Assembly (NCBI RefSeq): GCF_027596085.1
Contig: NC_072465.1
Coordinates: 21,162,707 to 21,226,706 of the forward strand
Source: Anoplopoma fimbria
Taxonomy: Eukaryota; Chordata; Actinopteri; Perciformes; Anoplopomatidae
Reading direction: 5' to 3'
DNA: 64,000 nucleotides
Positions within the stretch are counted from its first letter, which is position 1. Every line of letters starts with the position of its first letter. Shown piece by piece: positions 25,904 through 38,600 of this stretch. The notes under the pieces were generated by a model. That model had not been told where the DNA came from. It made no database searches and saw only the letters and a list, made by a program, of their open reading frames with translations. Both the position numbers and the translations under genes were made by a program.

Positions 25904-27749
25904 GTAAGTGTCTCCTGCATATGATCTTACTTTAGGGCAGTGAGAAGAGATGATGAGACACAGGGAGGAAATGTCTGAGAATGTAAAAAACATGAGTGAG
26001 AGTTAAGAGAAGAGGGGAAAGTAATGAGCCAAGACATAGAAAACACTGAGAGGATGATAAAAAACGCACAATATAGTTTGCAACCTGCCGGCTGCTGACA
26101 CCAATCTGCAATGGCAGCATCAGAGACCATATTGAATGGCCTGCGTGTAGTCCAAGAAAGTCAACTAACTTAAATTCATGAGCCTATCAAACCCAAACCC
26201 ATAACAAAGTGTGGAGAATTGATACGTTCCACCGCACATTTGATCAGTCGTTTAAGGCTAGGCTCAAGAGAATCAATACAGTTGATTGTTCCCTCATTGT
26301 AATGTTATGGGTTTATGATGGTCAGGTCGTATTGGGGCTGAATGGCTTTCACATATCTTTCAATTGCACAGATGCGCAACAGTTAAGAGTTAAAAATTGC
26401 AGCTCTCCACACAAAGATTTGAAAGAAAGTCTCTTTAGAGCAAACAGAGTCTGGTTTATTTTTTTTTACATATTGGACCAACCGAAGTTCTTGTAGCACA
26501 ATAAGAAGTGAGTGTATTTAAAAGTCAGATTTCCCTAACACCTAATATTCTTCCCAATAACCGGCATGTTGAAATAATTTGCTTTATGAATAAAATTCAG
26601 AATTATTAGGCTACTTCCTTTTCTTGCTTTCATTTCAACTCTTTACTTCGCCCTCTCTTTTGGAGTTAAACCATAACACTGTTACTTTTGTTACAGCTGG
26701 GGGAACAGCATCTGACAGCCTTGTGGATTGTATTTGATATGTCTCCACACACCTTTTCTTATTTCTGTATAAATCCTTTTTTTCCATCTCAGTAAATCAT
26801 ATTTACCCAGTCAGAGGGATAAACCCTACTGGATTATAATATCTTCAGTGTATGTTGTGGGGAATAGATAGGGTTTGGAAAGCAGCTTCAAAAATAAGAT
26901 GCACGGGAAGATGACATTCTGTATATGTAAGGACTATGATGTTTTCACATGAAGATTCATCTTCTTACTTTTATCTTTTTTATCTATTTACCTTTTTCAT
27001 AATGTACTCTGGCAGATCTTATACATTTTCTTTAGTCTATTCTGTCATTTGAAATAGAACTTCAGATTAAGGAGTGCCTACATGTGCCATCACAACTAAA
27101 AGTCTTCATATATTTGATCATTCAGATTACTAAATATAATACAAGCTTTGTTGTTGTTATTTTTCATTAATGCAATTTCAACAGTTATAATTGCATATTA
27201 TATTGATCTAATTTTATTGTAACAGGGATACAAGTATGGCTACTGTTTACTGTAATGTATTCAGATGGAAGACATTGTTTTGTATGGAAAAAAGATTATT
27301 TTGCACACCACCTTTTATGTGAGTGCTATAGTCACACTTACAGTAATTGCCTAAAGTATATTTATTGCTGTTAATTCATTATAATTCCAACCAAACTTCA
27401 TTTTTTCACTACCCGTCTCTACCTCTCTTAGGCTTCTTTATCGTTGTTACTCTCTCATCCCTTCCGCCTCCTACTTTTCTTTTCTGCTCCCAATCCATCT
27501 CTTCTACCAGTATTCTCACTTCCAACCTCTCCGCCTACAGCAATCCATCTATCTTTCCTCCATGGCAGTTGTTTTTCCTCTTCTTCCTCACGTCACTTTT
27601 GTCTCTCATCCTTCCTCTTTTGTGGTGTTTTATAACTCCTACGCCGTTTTTTTTGTCAAGTCTTCCCTCTGTTGCTTCGCTAAACCAAACTCTTCTTGTT
27701 TTATCCGTCAATGCGATTTCCACCTTCGGCCGCCTTCTCCACATACCAG
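25904..27749 (+). other. cdh22: Intron between EC2 and EC3 exons (1.8 kb)
   Basis: GTAAGT donor. The last 340 bases before the acceptor (27410-27749) are strongly pyrimidine-rich (CTC/TTC runs), an unusually long tract ahead of a CCAG acceptor. Nothing else is recognised. Confidence 0.85.
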
Positions 27750-27931
27750 AGATGTACCAGTTTTCTGTGTCAGAGGGGGCGGCTGTGGGGACACCGGTTG
27801 GACGCGTCATTGCCACAGATGCAGACATGGGAGAGAACACTGACATGAGCTATCTGATCAAAGAGGAAGGGGAGCTCTTCAAGGTCACTACAGATGTAGA
27901 GACACAGGAAGCTATTGTCTCCATCAAGAAG
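27750..27931 (+). CDS. cdh22: cdh22-like exon (canonical exon 6): EC3, first half
   Basis: The acceptor ends CATACCAG after a very long pyrimidine-rich stretch that begins near 27410; the donor is AAG|GTACAG. After two bases completing a Lys codon there are exactly 60 codons, starting MYQFSVSEGAAVG and ending TQEAIVSIKK. DADMGENTDM is the EC3 calcium-binding segment. The exon is 182 bases against the 188 I remember as common, so EC3 is two residues shorter, around IKEEGELFKV. An alternative AG two bases further on would break the frame. Only 89 bases separate this exon from the next. Confidence 0.92.
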
Positions 27932-28020
27932 GTACAGTGTCAGTACTACATACGATGTCGCTTTAAATAGCTTATGTTAAATGAAACAGTCTTGAAACAG
28001 AATCTTTGTCTTTCTTTCAG

Positions 28021-28277
28021 CCACTGGACTTCGAGAGCAAGCGCACACACAATGTTGTTGTGGAGGCGGTGAATAAGCACGTTGACCCTCGCTTCGTAGA
28101 CCTTGGTTCCTTCCGGGACCAGACCATTGTACGCGTCAGTGTGTCGGACATAGATGAGCCACCCATCTTTCAGCCAGCGGAGGGCGCTATGATGGAGGTG
28201 CAGGAAGATGCCAAAGTAGGAGCAGTGGTTGGCATCATCACTGCCAGGGATCCAGATGTGAAGAATAAACCTGTCAG
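28021..28277 (+). CDS. cdh22: cdh22-like exon (canonical exon 7): end of EC3, start of EC4
   Basis: The acceptor is TTTCTTTCAG and the donor GTCAG|GTATGG, giving 257 bases from phase 0 to phase 2. The reading begins PLDFESKRTHNVVVEAVNK and continues VDPRFVDLGSFRDQTIV, then the EC3-EC4 linker VSDIDEPPIF and EC4 strands with VQEDAKVGAVVG and ARDPD. LDFES replaces the LDRE seen in other domains, as is usual for EC3 of type II cadherins. The VDPRFVDLG phrase is one of the better discriminators for cadherin-22. The last two bases (AG) combine with the next exon's first G to make Arg. Confidence 0.93.
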
Positions 28278-29707
28278 GTATGGCAAGGGCTCTAAGGCCA
28301 AATACTAAATATAGTAATTCACCCTACTTAAAATGGTAGAATAGTTACCAGACTTGAGCTACTTGTTGTGTCAGAAAAAAAAAAAGGTTATGGCTTACTT
28401 TTAGTTAAATGTGTTACATGTGAATTGTTAGTTTTACATGTTTTATATACTACCAAACTGATCGGTTTGTATTGTCCATATGGATAACATAGGACAATGT
28501 CTAAAACAATCATGGTCCACAATGGAATGCAAACCACTGCCACTCAAAAACTATAAAGGTTCACTCTTTAGAGGGCAGATCTCCCGCAGAGTTGTCTGCA
28601 ATGAGGACTGCTGTATCGTGTGACTGAATGAACACAACCTATAATTGGCTAACCACCCGCCTGGTCTGCAAGTGTATCAGACCTGTACTTCATTTGCATG
28701 TCTCACATCCTCTCATTTTAATCTTTGCAGATTTCTGCACCACCTCTGTGCAGGTGCATGTCTCAGCTCCGTCTCACAGGCGTAACTGGGACTTGAAGCA
28801 TTTATTTAGGTTTCAAGTTTTATTTTTAAGACAAAAATAAAGAATAAATATGTGTGTAGTTCCATTAGCTGCAGCAGCAGAATATAATATTAGCTGTGGA
28901 AAAAAAAGAGGTGCACCGTCACTCACCCTCTTACTTACTCATGCATTTTGTATTTGGTAATATTATCAAATTTGCCATTAATGAAACACTCAGAAAGAGT
29001 GAAAATGAAGAAATTATATTAAACAGCACTTTGATACTATTGGCACACAGCCTATTTTTGCAACAGTAGGTAGCCTGATAAAATATATAAATTACAACAC
29101 TGACAAGAAACTGTTGCTGTTGAAAGATTGCTGCTAAAAGGAATAATAACATTAGAGAGCAATGTTTTGCCTACTGTCATGCACTCAGTGCACCTTACAT
29201 GAACTGTATAATACTTGTACTATAAAAAAATGTAACTTTAAAGAACAAAACTCACTAGTTGAAAGTAAATAAACAGGTAGATGATGGGTTTGAAAGCAAA
29301 ACCTTTTTTTTTTTTTTTTTACAATTTCTCTTGAAGATGGAGTGAGAGCTCAAAGAAACGGTGAATGATGGGACTTGTACGCTGTATGTCTCTTTTTGCT
29401 CTCAGATCAGTGTGTGATAAAAACAATATCGTCTGGTTATCTTTCGTACCAAGGTCTGTGGTTTATATGTCCTCAGATGAGCAATTGCAGTGTGAGAGGG
29501 GAATGTAGATAAGGGCTAAGACAGTCTCACTGAAAGAGTATACACAGACACACGCAGTGCCTGTGCAAATTACCTCGATTAAAAATGCATGAGGCTCAGA
29601 GTTTCAGGTGTAATAAAGTATAACACAATGGCAGAGCTGTCGTTCACCAGTGTCTTGGCAGCCTGGAGCTGAAAGTGTGCGTGCAACACATGTACAAGGA
29701 TATATGA

Positions 29708-29818
<111 letters not shown>

Positions 29819-31307
29819 GATGTGTTTGAGTTAGTGGATGAGTGAGTGAAAAGGAGAGAGAGACATTGATTAGGAGCCACTAATGGGTAAAGTTAGTGAG
29901 CTCATGGCCTCTGGCATTAAGCATCCCTGAACTCTGCATAATCATGCACCCTGAGTGATGAAGTTTAAGTGCAAAATATGCATGCGCTGTGGAACTGACC
30001 AGCAAGACTAGCCTCTATTGCTAAGAGATTAATTCTGTCACAATAGAAACAAGGTTCTGCTAATGGAACCAATCCTCATGTAACAACCAAAACAAAGAAA
30101 GTCCGACATACAACGTTGCAAGCAGGTTATCAAACGCTGGCAGATGCACTTGTCAAAAGATGCTCTTCAATACAAAACAAACAAGATAAAATGATTATTC
30201 ACTAGTTTTAAAGACACAAATACTACTTTGCCTATGATTGGGATGTGGAAAACCCTGTGTTAAGCAGCCAAGTGTGTTCTTTGCGATGTGGGCGTCTTGT
30301 CTTGGAAAGAAAGTGCTTTTTTTTTCTTATGGTGAGACTCAGTGGTTATGTGCAAAAGGATTGTTAAGAGACTAAAAATATGGTGTTGTTGTCCCCCTAC
30401 TGCCATCCCACTAAAACTGTCATATACTGAAAACCAAAGGATAATTTTTTGTTTACTTTTGAACAACAGTGATGGTATGCAAGTAGGGAGACAACAATGG
30501 CCGAAACCAATTAAGAGTTGTTGTCTTTTTTTGGACTGTTGAAAACTGGATAAAACAAGATATTGTGCAGCACAATATACACTTTTACAGCAGACATCAT
30601 CAAGAATATGCTCTTGCATGTTGGCAATGGAAGTGGCGTTTTGCCCCAGCCATCCAGACGAGTTATCAAGCTTTGAACATTTAATTAAAAATGTTACTAG
30701 CATCAAAATGTCTGCTTGTTGCATGTCACATGTCAATATTTGATTCTAATACCGATTACTAACTCCAGGAAGACAAATATGTATTTCACTCTTTACTAAT
30801 TACAATTACCTCAAGATAAACAGTCAACATTTGGTGACCCACTCAGTGTTTAAGATACTGAACAAAGGATACACATATCGATACAAAGAAACAGCCTACA
30901 TGTATGTGAATGTGCATTCTATCTGTCAGTGTATGGCACTGCTTTAATTAAAATTGTTTCATATTTCGGGCAATGATTTGATTTGGCTGCAATAGATGTA
31001 CGTTAAACATTAAAACATATTTTTATTTCCCTTAACAAAACTTTAATTGACTCTTTTACACTTTGTAAACAATGATACACGAGCAGTTCGACAGCGTTAG
31101 TACAGCAGAGTGAAATAGCTTGTCAAGCTACGTAAGGACATTAACCACCAAAGATGGCGAATGCAACCTAAACAAATGGATCTGTGTGCTATCAGTGGGT
31201 AGAACTCAGATATATGTCTGTATTTGGTGAAGAAACTTAGTGTGTAACATTACACCAGAAAGAACAAGCATATAAGTCGGTAGATGCTTACAATGCTTAC
31301 AACTATG

Positions 31308-31514
31308 TTATCCGTGGTCATTTACATAACGTCAAATGCCATGGCATAGACTCTTTGCTTTGAGTTTATTGAGTGTTAAAGCTAAAAGGGCACTACAAAC
31401 ATGTTTAATAGCTTCCAGCTGTAGCTGCCACAGGTGTTTGGGTTAAACAAGTGACCGTGTTAATCGGTGAGTCTATGCCATGGTATTTGACGTTATGTAA
31501 ATGTCCACGGATAA
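31308..31514. mobile_element. Short inverted-repeat element (MITE-like), 207 bp
   Basis: The left arm 31308-31353 (TTATCCGTGGTCATTTACAT ... CATAGACTC) and right arm 31469-31514 (GAGTCTATGCC ... CCACGGATAA) are reverse complements over 46 bases with only a few mismatches. The middle of 115 bases has no coding frame. No clear target-site duplication flanks it. Size and structure fit a non-autonomous DNA transposon; its superfamily is unknown to me. Confidence 0.75.
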
Positions 31515-31559
31515 ACCTGAAGTGCAGGCCTAAAAGGGTTAGGGTTAGAGCAGCCTTAA

Positions 31560-32058
31560 ATGGCTTGATTGAATTATCTCCTTCACCACCGTAACTTTAT
31601 GAGGTCATAATGTTACGGAAGTGATGTAAAACTCCTTCCGGCTAGTTTTGCCCGCCCTCAAACAACAAAAGAGAGACGGAGCTGAAGCTCCGGAGGAAGA
31701 GTTTCTGGAAATGTGAAACGCTGACCAATCACAACAGAGTGGGCTAGCTGACCAATCAGTGCAGACTTTGCTTTCTGGAGGGAGGAGCAAGCGCTACAAC
31801 GGAGCATTTCAGATAGAGGGTGAGAAGAGGTGCTGCAGGACAGCCAGGAGGAGAAAAACAAGGAGGATTATGAGCATTAACGCATGTAAACATGTTGTAA
31901 CTGTAACTTGAGATAAAAATATGCACCCGGAAAATAGCATAATAGGTATATAGCATATGGTTCTCTTAAAATTATGTTTTATAAACAACATGTGACCATA
32001 ATGAACATCATGATAGAGGAGACTGCTGGCTGGCATGTTTGTCATAGGGGCTTTAAGA
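31560..32058. repeat. Probable dispersed non-autonomous repeat
   Basis: Contains GCTGACCAATCACAACAGAG, a second GACCAATCAGTGCAGACTTT, GCATTTCAGATAGAGGGTGA, GCATGTAAACATGTTGTAAC and GAAAATAGCATAATAGG, ending near GGGGCTTTAAGAG. This series matches my memory of a very common teleost repeat, but boundaries are approximate and no inverted ends were found. Confidence 0.45.
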
Positions 32059-32116
32059 GCTTATAATGCCCATGGGACATTATTATGGTTTATGCGGGCA
32101 TGAGTAAGTCAACCAA

Positions 32117-32138
32117 CTGTGTGTGTGTGTGTGTGTGT
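32117..32138 (+). repeat. Short (TG)n repeat
   Basis: About ten TG units in the 4.2-kb intron. Confidence 0.9.
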
Positions 32139-32494
32139 GGTGGCTGGGTCGAACTAAGAACAAAGAAACCTTTTAGCAGATTTTTGTAGACTCACCAATC
32201 TTTCCCCAACACCCAGTAACCCAGGAAGGAAAGATGCGTTTGTGTTTTTTCTAGAGCGCACAATAACAAATTAATGAATATTTTTTTTCTCTGAATAAGC
32301 AAAGAAAGTGTGCTAGCCACTTGCAGTTAAGAGACACCGTGCTAGTATTAGGGTTAATTAAAAAAATGAATCTGAATAACTTCATAAAATGACTTAAAAA
32401 TTGTGATTCCTGTATAATTATTGACTCCGTCTCCTTCCTCTCACTTACTGCTAGTCATCGGCAACATCTATATCTTATCTTGTGTTTGTTACAG

Positions 32495-32631
32495 GTTTTC
32501 CATCGATCGGACCACAGACCAGGAGATGATCTTCCATATTGATCCTGATTCGGGTGCCATCACACTGGGAAAGAATTTGGATCGAGAGACCGCAGGATGG
32601 CACAACATTACAGTGAGGGCTGTAGAAGCAG
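32495..32631 (+). CDS. cdh22: cdh22-like exon (canonical exon 8): EC4, middle
   Basis: The acceptor is TTTGTTACAG and the donor GCAG|GTACAT. The exon is 137 bases, the usual size for this exon, phase 2 to phase 1. It reads FSIDRTTDQEMIFHIDPDSG, then AITLGKNLDRETAGWHNITV and ends in AVEA. LDRE is the EC4 calcium-binding motif, and HNIT is an N-glycosylation sequon. The ETAGWHNITV stretch fits cadherin-22 better than cdh6, cdh8, cdh11 or cdh20 as I remember them. The final G joins AT of the next exon to make Asp. Confidence 0.92.
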
Positions 32632-35600
32632 GTACATTGCTGCCCATCACAAATTGTGTTTATCACTCATACGATTTGTACGTCTTCATACTGCTCGCAA
32701 TAATGTGATATTATTTATTATGTGGTTACCATTTAATCTTGCCAAAGCTTCTGAAAGTTGGTGAAACTACTGTGCAAAATGCAGTTTGACAAGTATTTAT
32801 AACTAACTCCACCAGGTCCATCCAAGTGTTGACATTTTTGACTGCAAGAGACATGCATATTTTAAGTTGATAAAACAAAGCATTAATAGAATGTGCCATT
32901 AAGACAGCACCAATATAACAGCAATGAAATAAACAAATAATTAAAATTCAACTTTATAATCCTTCACAATCATAGTTAATAACAGCCATGTACTCCTTCT
33001 CATGTCACCTGTAAAACTAAATAAACACTGAAACTTAGTTGGATAAGCGGCAACTGAAACTGCTCTATTAAAGAACATTTGTATTTGTTTGAACAAGTCC
33101 TGTCCTAGTTATGAAAACAGGAAAGTTGGAATTGCTCTGATGATTGGCAAGCTTTGCCTACACCCAGTGCGTGCCAGTGATGAAGACTGTGCATGTTGAA
33201 TTAGCTCTCCCAACATTTGTCTACTCCCACCAGGGTGATAAGGGGTGACAGACATCCTCAAACTGCTATGATCATTAGCTACCAAGGCTTCTGGCATATT
33301 TAGAGCAGAAGTGTATAGTGACTTTCAGCTTTCTAGGACTCGGAAAGTAATGTAGTTCAGCAGAACAGCATTTCAATAGGCAGTGTAAACTAAATGTATC
33401 ATCTGAGAACCAGATACAGTAAGTTTCATGTTATGAAAATACAATAATAATTATAAAATGCCAACATAATTAATTTAATAATCAATTTTTTTTTATGTGA
33501 GATGTGGTTTTAAATACTATTATGTACTGGTCATAAAAATCACTGGTGTAAACATAACTTTGAGAACATTAGAAAAACATGAATAACTTCTGTTTTGTTT
33601 TCAATTGACTTTTTTTTAAATTTTAGAATTATTGTGGTTGAGCTTCCATCTCTTTACTATTGGGACAAATTGTTAGCAATAACTGTGTATAATGTAATAA
33701 TATAATATAATAATATATACTGTTATATATACAATATAATATAATATAAACTGTTATTGCAATATGCACTCATAGTTTACATTATGATCTTTCATTACAT
33801 TATGAGTTGCTACAACTGTATGTCATTCAACTTCAAGACACACAGTTGAGCTGGTTTTCATATGTTCTGCCAACTCATCAAGGACATCATAGTCCTCCGT
33901 AGTAGCCATGAATATTATCTTTCTGATAACAGTGGAAATTATAGTCATCATTTGTCGCTTCTATTAGAGCTGAAAAACCTCACTGAAAAAGAAGAAAGCG
34001 CTTACATTATTTTTTTTTCATCATTTTGGGTGTTCTTGCCATAGCAAAAAAAATAAAGAATGTAATAACTTTGGGGCGCTGGGAAGTTATTACTAAACCA
34101 TTAGAAGTAAACTTGAGAAAATGAGGACGCCTGGTATCCCTCACTTTTTCAATCTCATACAGATGAAGTGATTTTGGGATTGTAGTGAAAGCAGAGGAGA
34201 TTGCATTCAGAATCTAACTGTTTTTTTCGCTATCGCACACAAGAAGGAAACAAAGCACATAAACAAAGCTGATTTTAAAATGTCTTCATATTTGCTCCAC
34301 TCCCATATAGCCTAAGTTTCCGACTATTCCAATAATCAATACAACCTAAACTGAACGTTAAGCAGTCTCACCCAACACAAACATTTAGACAAAATTAGAC
34401 TTTCTTAGTCTGCTTTTTTTTCCGAGCTCATTTCCCAGAGCAATTTGGGCGCTTTTGTTCTCCTCTCCTTTGTGCTTGGCATTATGTCATAGGCACATTT
34501 TAATGTTAATTGAACATTTAAAGCGGCCCTAACCCTTCCAATATCAGACATAAACACATGCCTGCACTTGAAAGATAAAGCCTCTCACATTGCCTTCCAA
34601 GGAAACATCCCGACGGACTGAGTCAGTGGTCAACCACATCAGAATACCCATCCAGAATCTTTCTTTATCACCAGTTAGCTCACAGAGTCCTGAGAGCTGT
34701 ACACGAACAGGCAGGAGACAGAGACAAATACAAAGACATTGAAAGCAAAAAAGGTCCACAAGAGAGATGGGAATATAGGGGGGAAGGGACTTTTGAAGCA
34801 GCTAGCAAGAGTATTTTAAGAAAGGACTTCATTTTCAACATAGTGATTTTGTTCTTCTCTTATTTTTCTTGGGTCATTAAGGCTGGAGAGCCACAAGGTC
34901 AACATGTCTAAAGGAGTTGTTAAAACTACAGTTTTGTGGCACAACCCTTAATTATTCCCCCAGTCCATTACTGACCTTTGAACTATTACATTGCCACTAT
35001 ATTAGTATTGGACAAGTGACAGCAGCTTTCTGACAATGCTAGGAGTCCGTGCCCTAGGATTAACCCCCTCTACAAAACTGCAAGAAACACACTAAATGTC
35101 AATTAAGGCAAATGTGACTGTGCAGTGCTCAGGGTAAAGAAGCTGTGATGGTACCCTCTCAATCGAACACAAATACACACATATGCTCAGCATGTCTTTA
35201 AATTCACCTGTTTAAAAGTAGCACCCGCTAGCATCTCGTTCTTCAAACATTGTCACTGTAGAGGAAATAACCTCTCATAAGTATAGTACCCGTCTCCCTT
35301 CCACAGAACACAGAATCTCCTGAGTGCAGGAGAAGCATTTAACTGCACTGTCACTAGCTGGGGTACGCATACTTCCTGACAGTCTTCTCCATAGAAACAT
35401 TTCAGGGTAAGTTAGATTGACATATAATTTTCGAGAACTGATAGCAAGGATGATATCACCTTGCAAAACTGCTTTTTTCCCCAGACAGGTAGGTGGAAGA
35501 AAAAAAAGCATCACCCTGAGGGCAAAAAGATACCAAGCTGGAAAGTCTTTATCTCTTGCACTGTTGTAGGGAAGAGACATTTTCTACAGCATAACTTTTC

Positions 35601-38600
35601 TCACCTACTGTCTGACAAACAAATGCTACACCATTTGATTTCTTTTACCATTTGAACATTATTCTCCCTGACTCAAAATGATTCATACACTTGTTGCAAC
35701 ATTGTAAAGGGAGATAAGTGTCTCTTTCCAATCACGGTTGGAAAATGAAAATGAAAATGGATCTTAAAAGGGAAGAAAAAAAGAAGCAAAGCCTATTTGT
35801 GGAGTACAAAACATTCTTCACATTAAACAGGGAGTCAAAATGAGACTACATTATACGAAACAGGGAATGCTATTTCTTATAAATGATGCACCACAAAGAG
35901 TTTTAACTGCTTTGCTTGGATTAGTGTATTGGATGCTATTGTGGTGCAACGCACATCTGTCAACAAGGGTGAGGAGATGTGTAATCAGAGGCTGTGACCT
36001 GGTTGATGTGTACTGTTCGTCTGTCCTGTTATATAATTACTTACATGTCCTTACTGTCAGGTTAGCTGCAGAGGAGGAGGAGATCCTGAATACTCAAACA
36101 GTTGTATGATGTGTTTTGTTTTCCTACATTTAGTAGGTTGACATAATTTATTTGCACTTGGGGGGAAATTGTATCATTAAAGGCAACAGAGTCTCAGAAT
36201 AATGTAAAGATGAATGATTACATTGATATGACAGTCATCCGGGTTATGTAAATGTTGTTTGATGTCTAATTGTGTGCTTTATAGAGTAGCAGTCTTCTTG
36301 AGATAAATATGAAGTGAACTTTTTGTTGGTTGCTTCATCATCTATGCATTGCTGAATAAACTCCACTCAGTTAGTCTTGATAAGAATTGATGCATTCACC
36401 AACTGGAGTGCAGCATGTTGATAATCCCACTAATGCACTGATTACCATGACTTATTTGTCTCTCACTAAAACAGCATGTGATTCTGGAGGGATGTTAAAT
36501 AGCTTCTTAACTGGGATTGCACCTTATTGACAAGACCAAAAAAAGAACCCCACTGATGATGAGTTTCCAATCAACAGCAGAGGTGTGTTGGCAAAGACTA
36601 TGGGAGGTTACGATCACTGCCAATTTAATTATCTGTTTTCAAACAAATAGTTGTATATTAATGATTTCCTTTCTGGAAAATGCAGCAAGGTTTTAACAAC
36701 TTTAACCCTGGTTTTCAGTTCTATGACAGTGGTTCACTTCTAAATGGTGTGAAATAATATTGGACAAATATGAAGAAGTTAAAGTCAAGAATGCAGACTG
36801 TATGAATGCGTAAATTAACAGGCCTATAATATCACTGACCCATCTAGGGCACCATAGATCTGACTACAATTGCATGTGTGTATTCCTTCAAATTACCGTG
36901 TTGCTTGGATGTATTTGAATGACGTGTATTACAATAATTTAACCTTATTCTTTGATCTGCCACCCTGCTGGTGGGAAACAGACTTACAGGAGTATATAAT
37001 ACTAAATAGGCTATAAGATTAGGCTTGGAGGCCTTTTAGTATTATACTATATGTAGAATTTGATTACATTGGTGGCTGCTCAGGATTGTTTCTGACTCGT
37101 GTATTTCCTATTTCTCCAGAGCATTGTAAAGTCAAAAAAGTCTAAATATACACAATATATAATAATTATTAATAATTATTATAAGTATAATCAGATCTAT
37201 TAGTGCCCAAATGGGGCAGTGATATTATACACCTGATAATTCACACATTCACACAGTCAGCAATTTCTTTGCCAGCTGTCTTTCCTGCGTTTGGCAGCTG
37301 CAACTGTGTAAGAAAGAGTGGAGCAGCAGTGAATGTGTGTGAGCGAGCGAGTTTGAAGTGGGGCAGAAGAAAGTAGATTTAGCTGTGAGGATTTCAAGTG
37401 CATGTACAGTGGAAGTTTCAGTTTGTGCTGGAAAAACTGCCGCAGCTCCTCCAGAAAAACAGAGATTTCCTGTGTTTTGTTTACCGGCCCTGGAGACCAA
37501 AACAATGATGTTTCCCGAGGACGGTTTGTCCATTCTGGGTTACTGTAGAAACATGGCAGCCAACTCCTTGAAGAACACCTGCTCCCTGTGAAGATATACA
37601 CGGCTCATTCTGAGGTAACAAAACGGTTCTTATTTTCAGTTGATTATACACCAAAGAAAACATATGTATTGATATTATATTGCAATTCTGCCATTAAATT
37701 CCCCTAAATATTACACACTGTTCCTTTGATCACGTCTCATTGTTGGACCACAACAAAAGAAAATGAATCAGCAGGAGGTTTTATTTTTGGAACACAATCA
37801 TTTCGGTCATATTTACAAAGCATCAAATAGTGTGTATAGGATTTTTCATCTAGAGTTTCCAGTAAACATGTTTCACCTGGTGTTTGAATGGAAAGTCCAA
37901 TTGGGATTCTATGTATTAGATTGGTTTGCATTAATTTTTTCCATGAGGTCTTTTTGTCAGAGAAATGAACGAAAAGCAGCAAATACAAAACCTTTGCATT
38001 TAGAAGCATGTTTCGATTATCCTTGGATCAGACATGTGTGTATTCCCTGCTGCTAAAGCTGTTTAATCTTGATGGTGGTGGACGTTACTTTCCATATTTG
38101 TTGGCTGAATATTGTAATGAATTGGGCGCCTGTCACCAGCACCTGAATCTGTTATTTTTTGTGAAAAGCAAATATGAATATTTCCATTATTCAGTGTGTT
38201 CAGATGGCCCTGAGATGTTTTGTTTTGTTACTTACAAAGCATTTACAGCTGTTAGTTCTTAAACACTCAAAAACTCAAACTGTTATGAAGATATTGTTGT
38301 TGTACGTTAGTAAGTCTGTGTAATATTGTAACAATGCAGCAGAGGAAAAATGACCATACTATTTCATAGCCTCTGTGCCTACATGGCTGGCCCTCTGGCT
38401 CAGTAAATAGACCAGAAGCAGACATTTTTGAGGACATTTGTATTCTGAATTTCTGCTCCTGACAAAAGTGACATTTTAAAGCAAACTGTTTCCTCCAGCA
38501 AAGAAGATGAGCCATTTGGTCACAAGAAGCATGCGGCTAGTGACACCCATGCACACACATGCAAGCACGCACATGTATTCAAAGACATGCATACACACAC

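Noticed and set aside
30260..30736. 158-codon open frame on the - strand
   Set aside because: No domain, no homology that I recognise, AT-rich composition and no splice or promoter context; it looks like chance.
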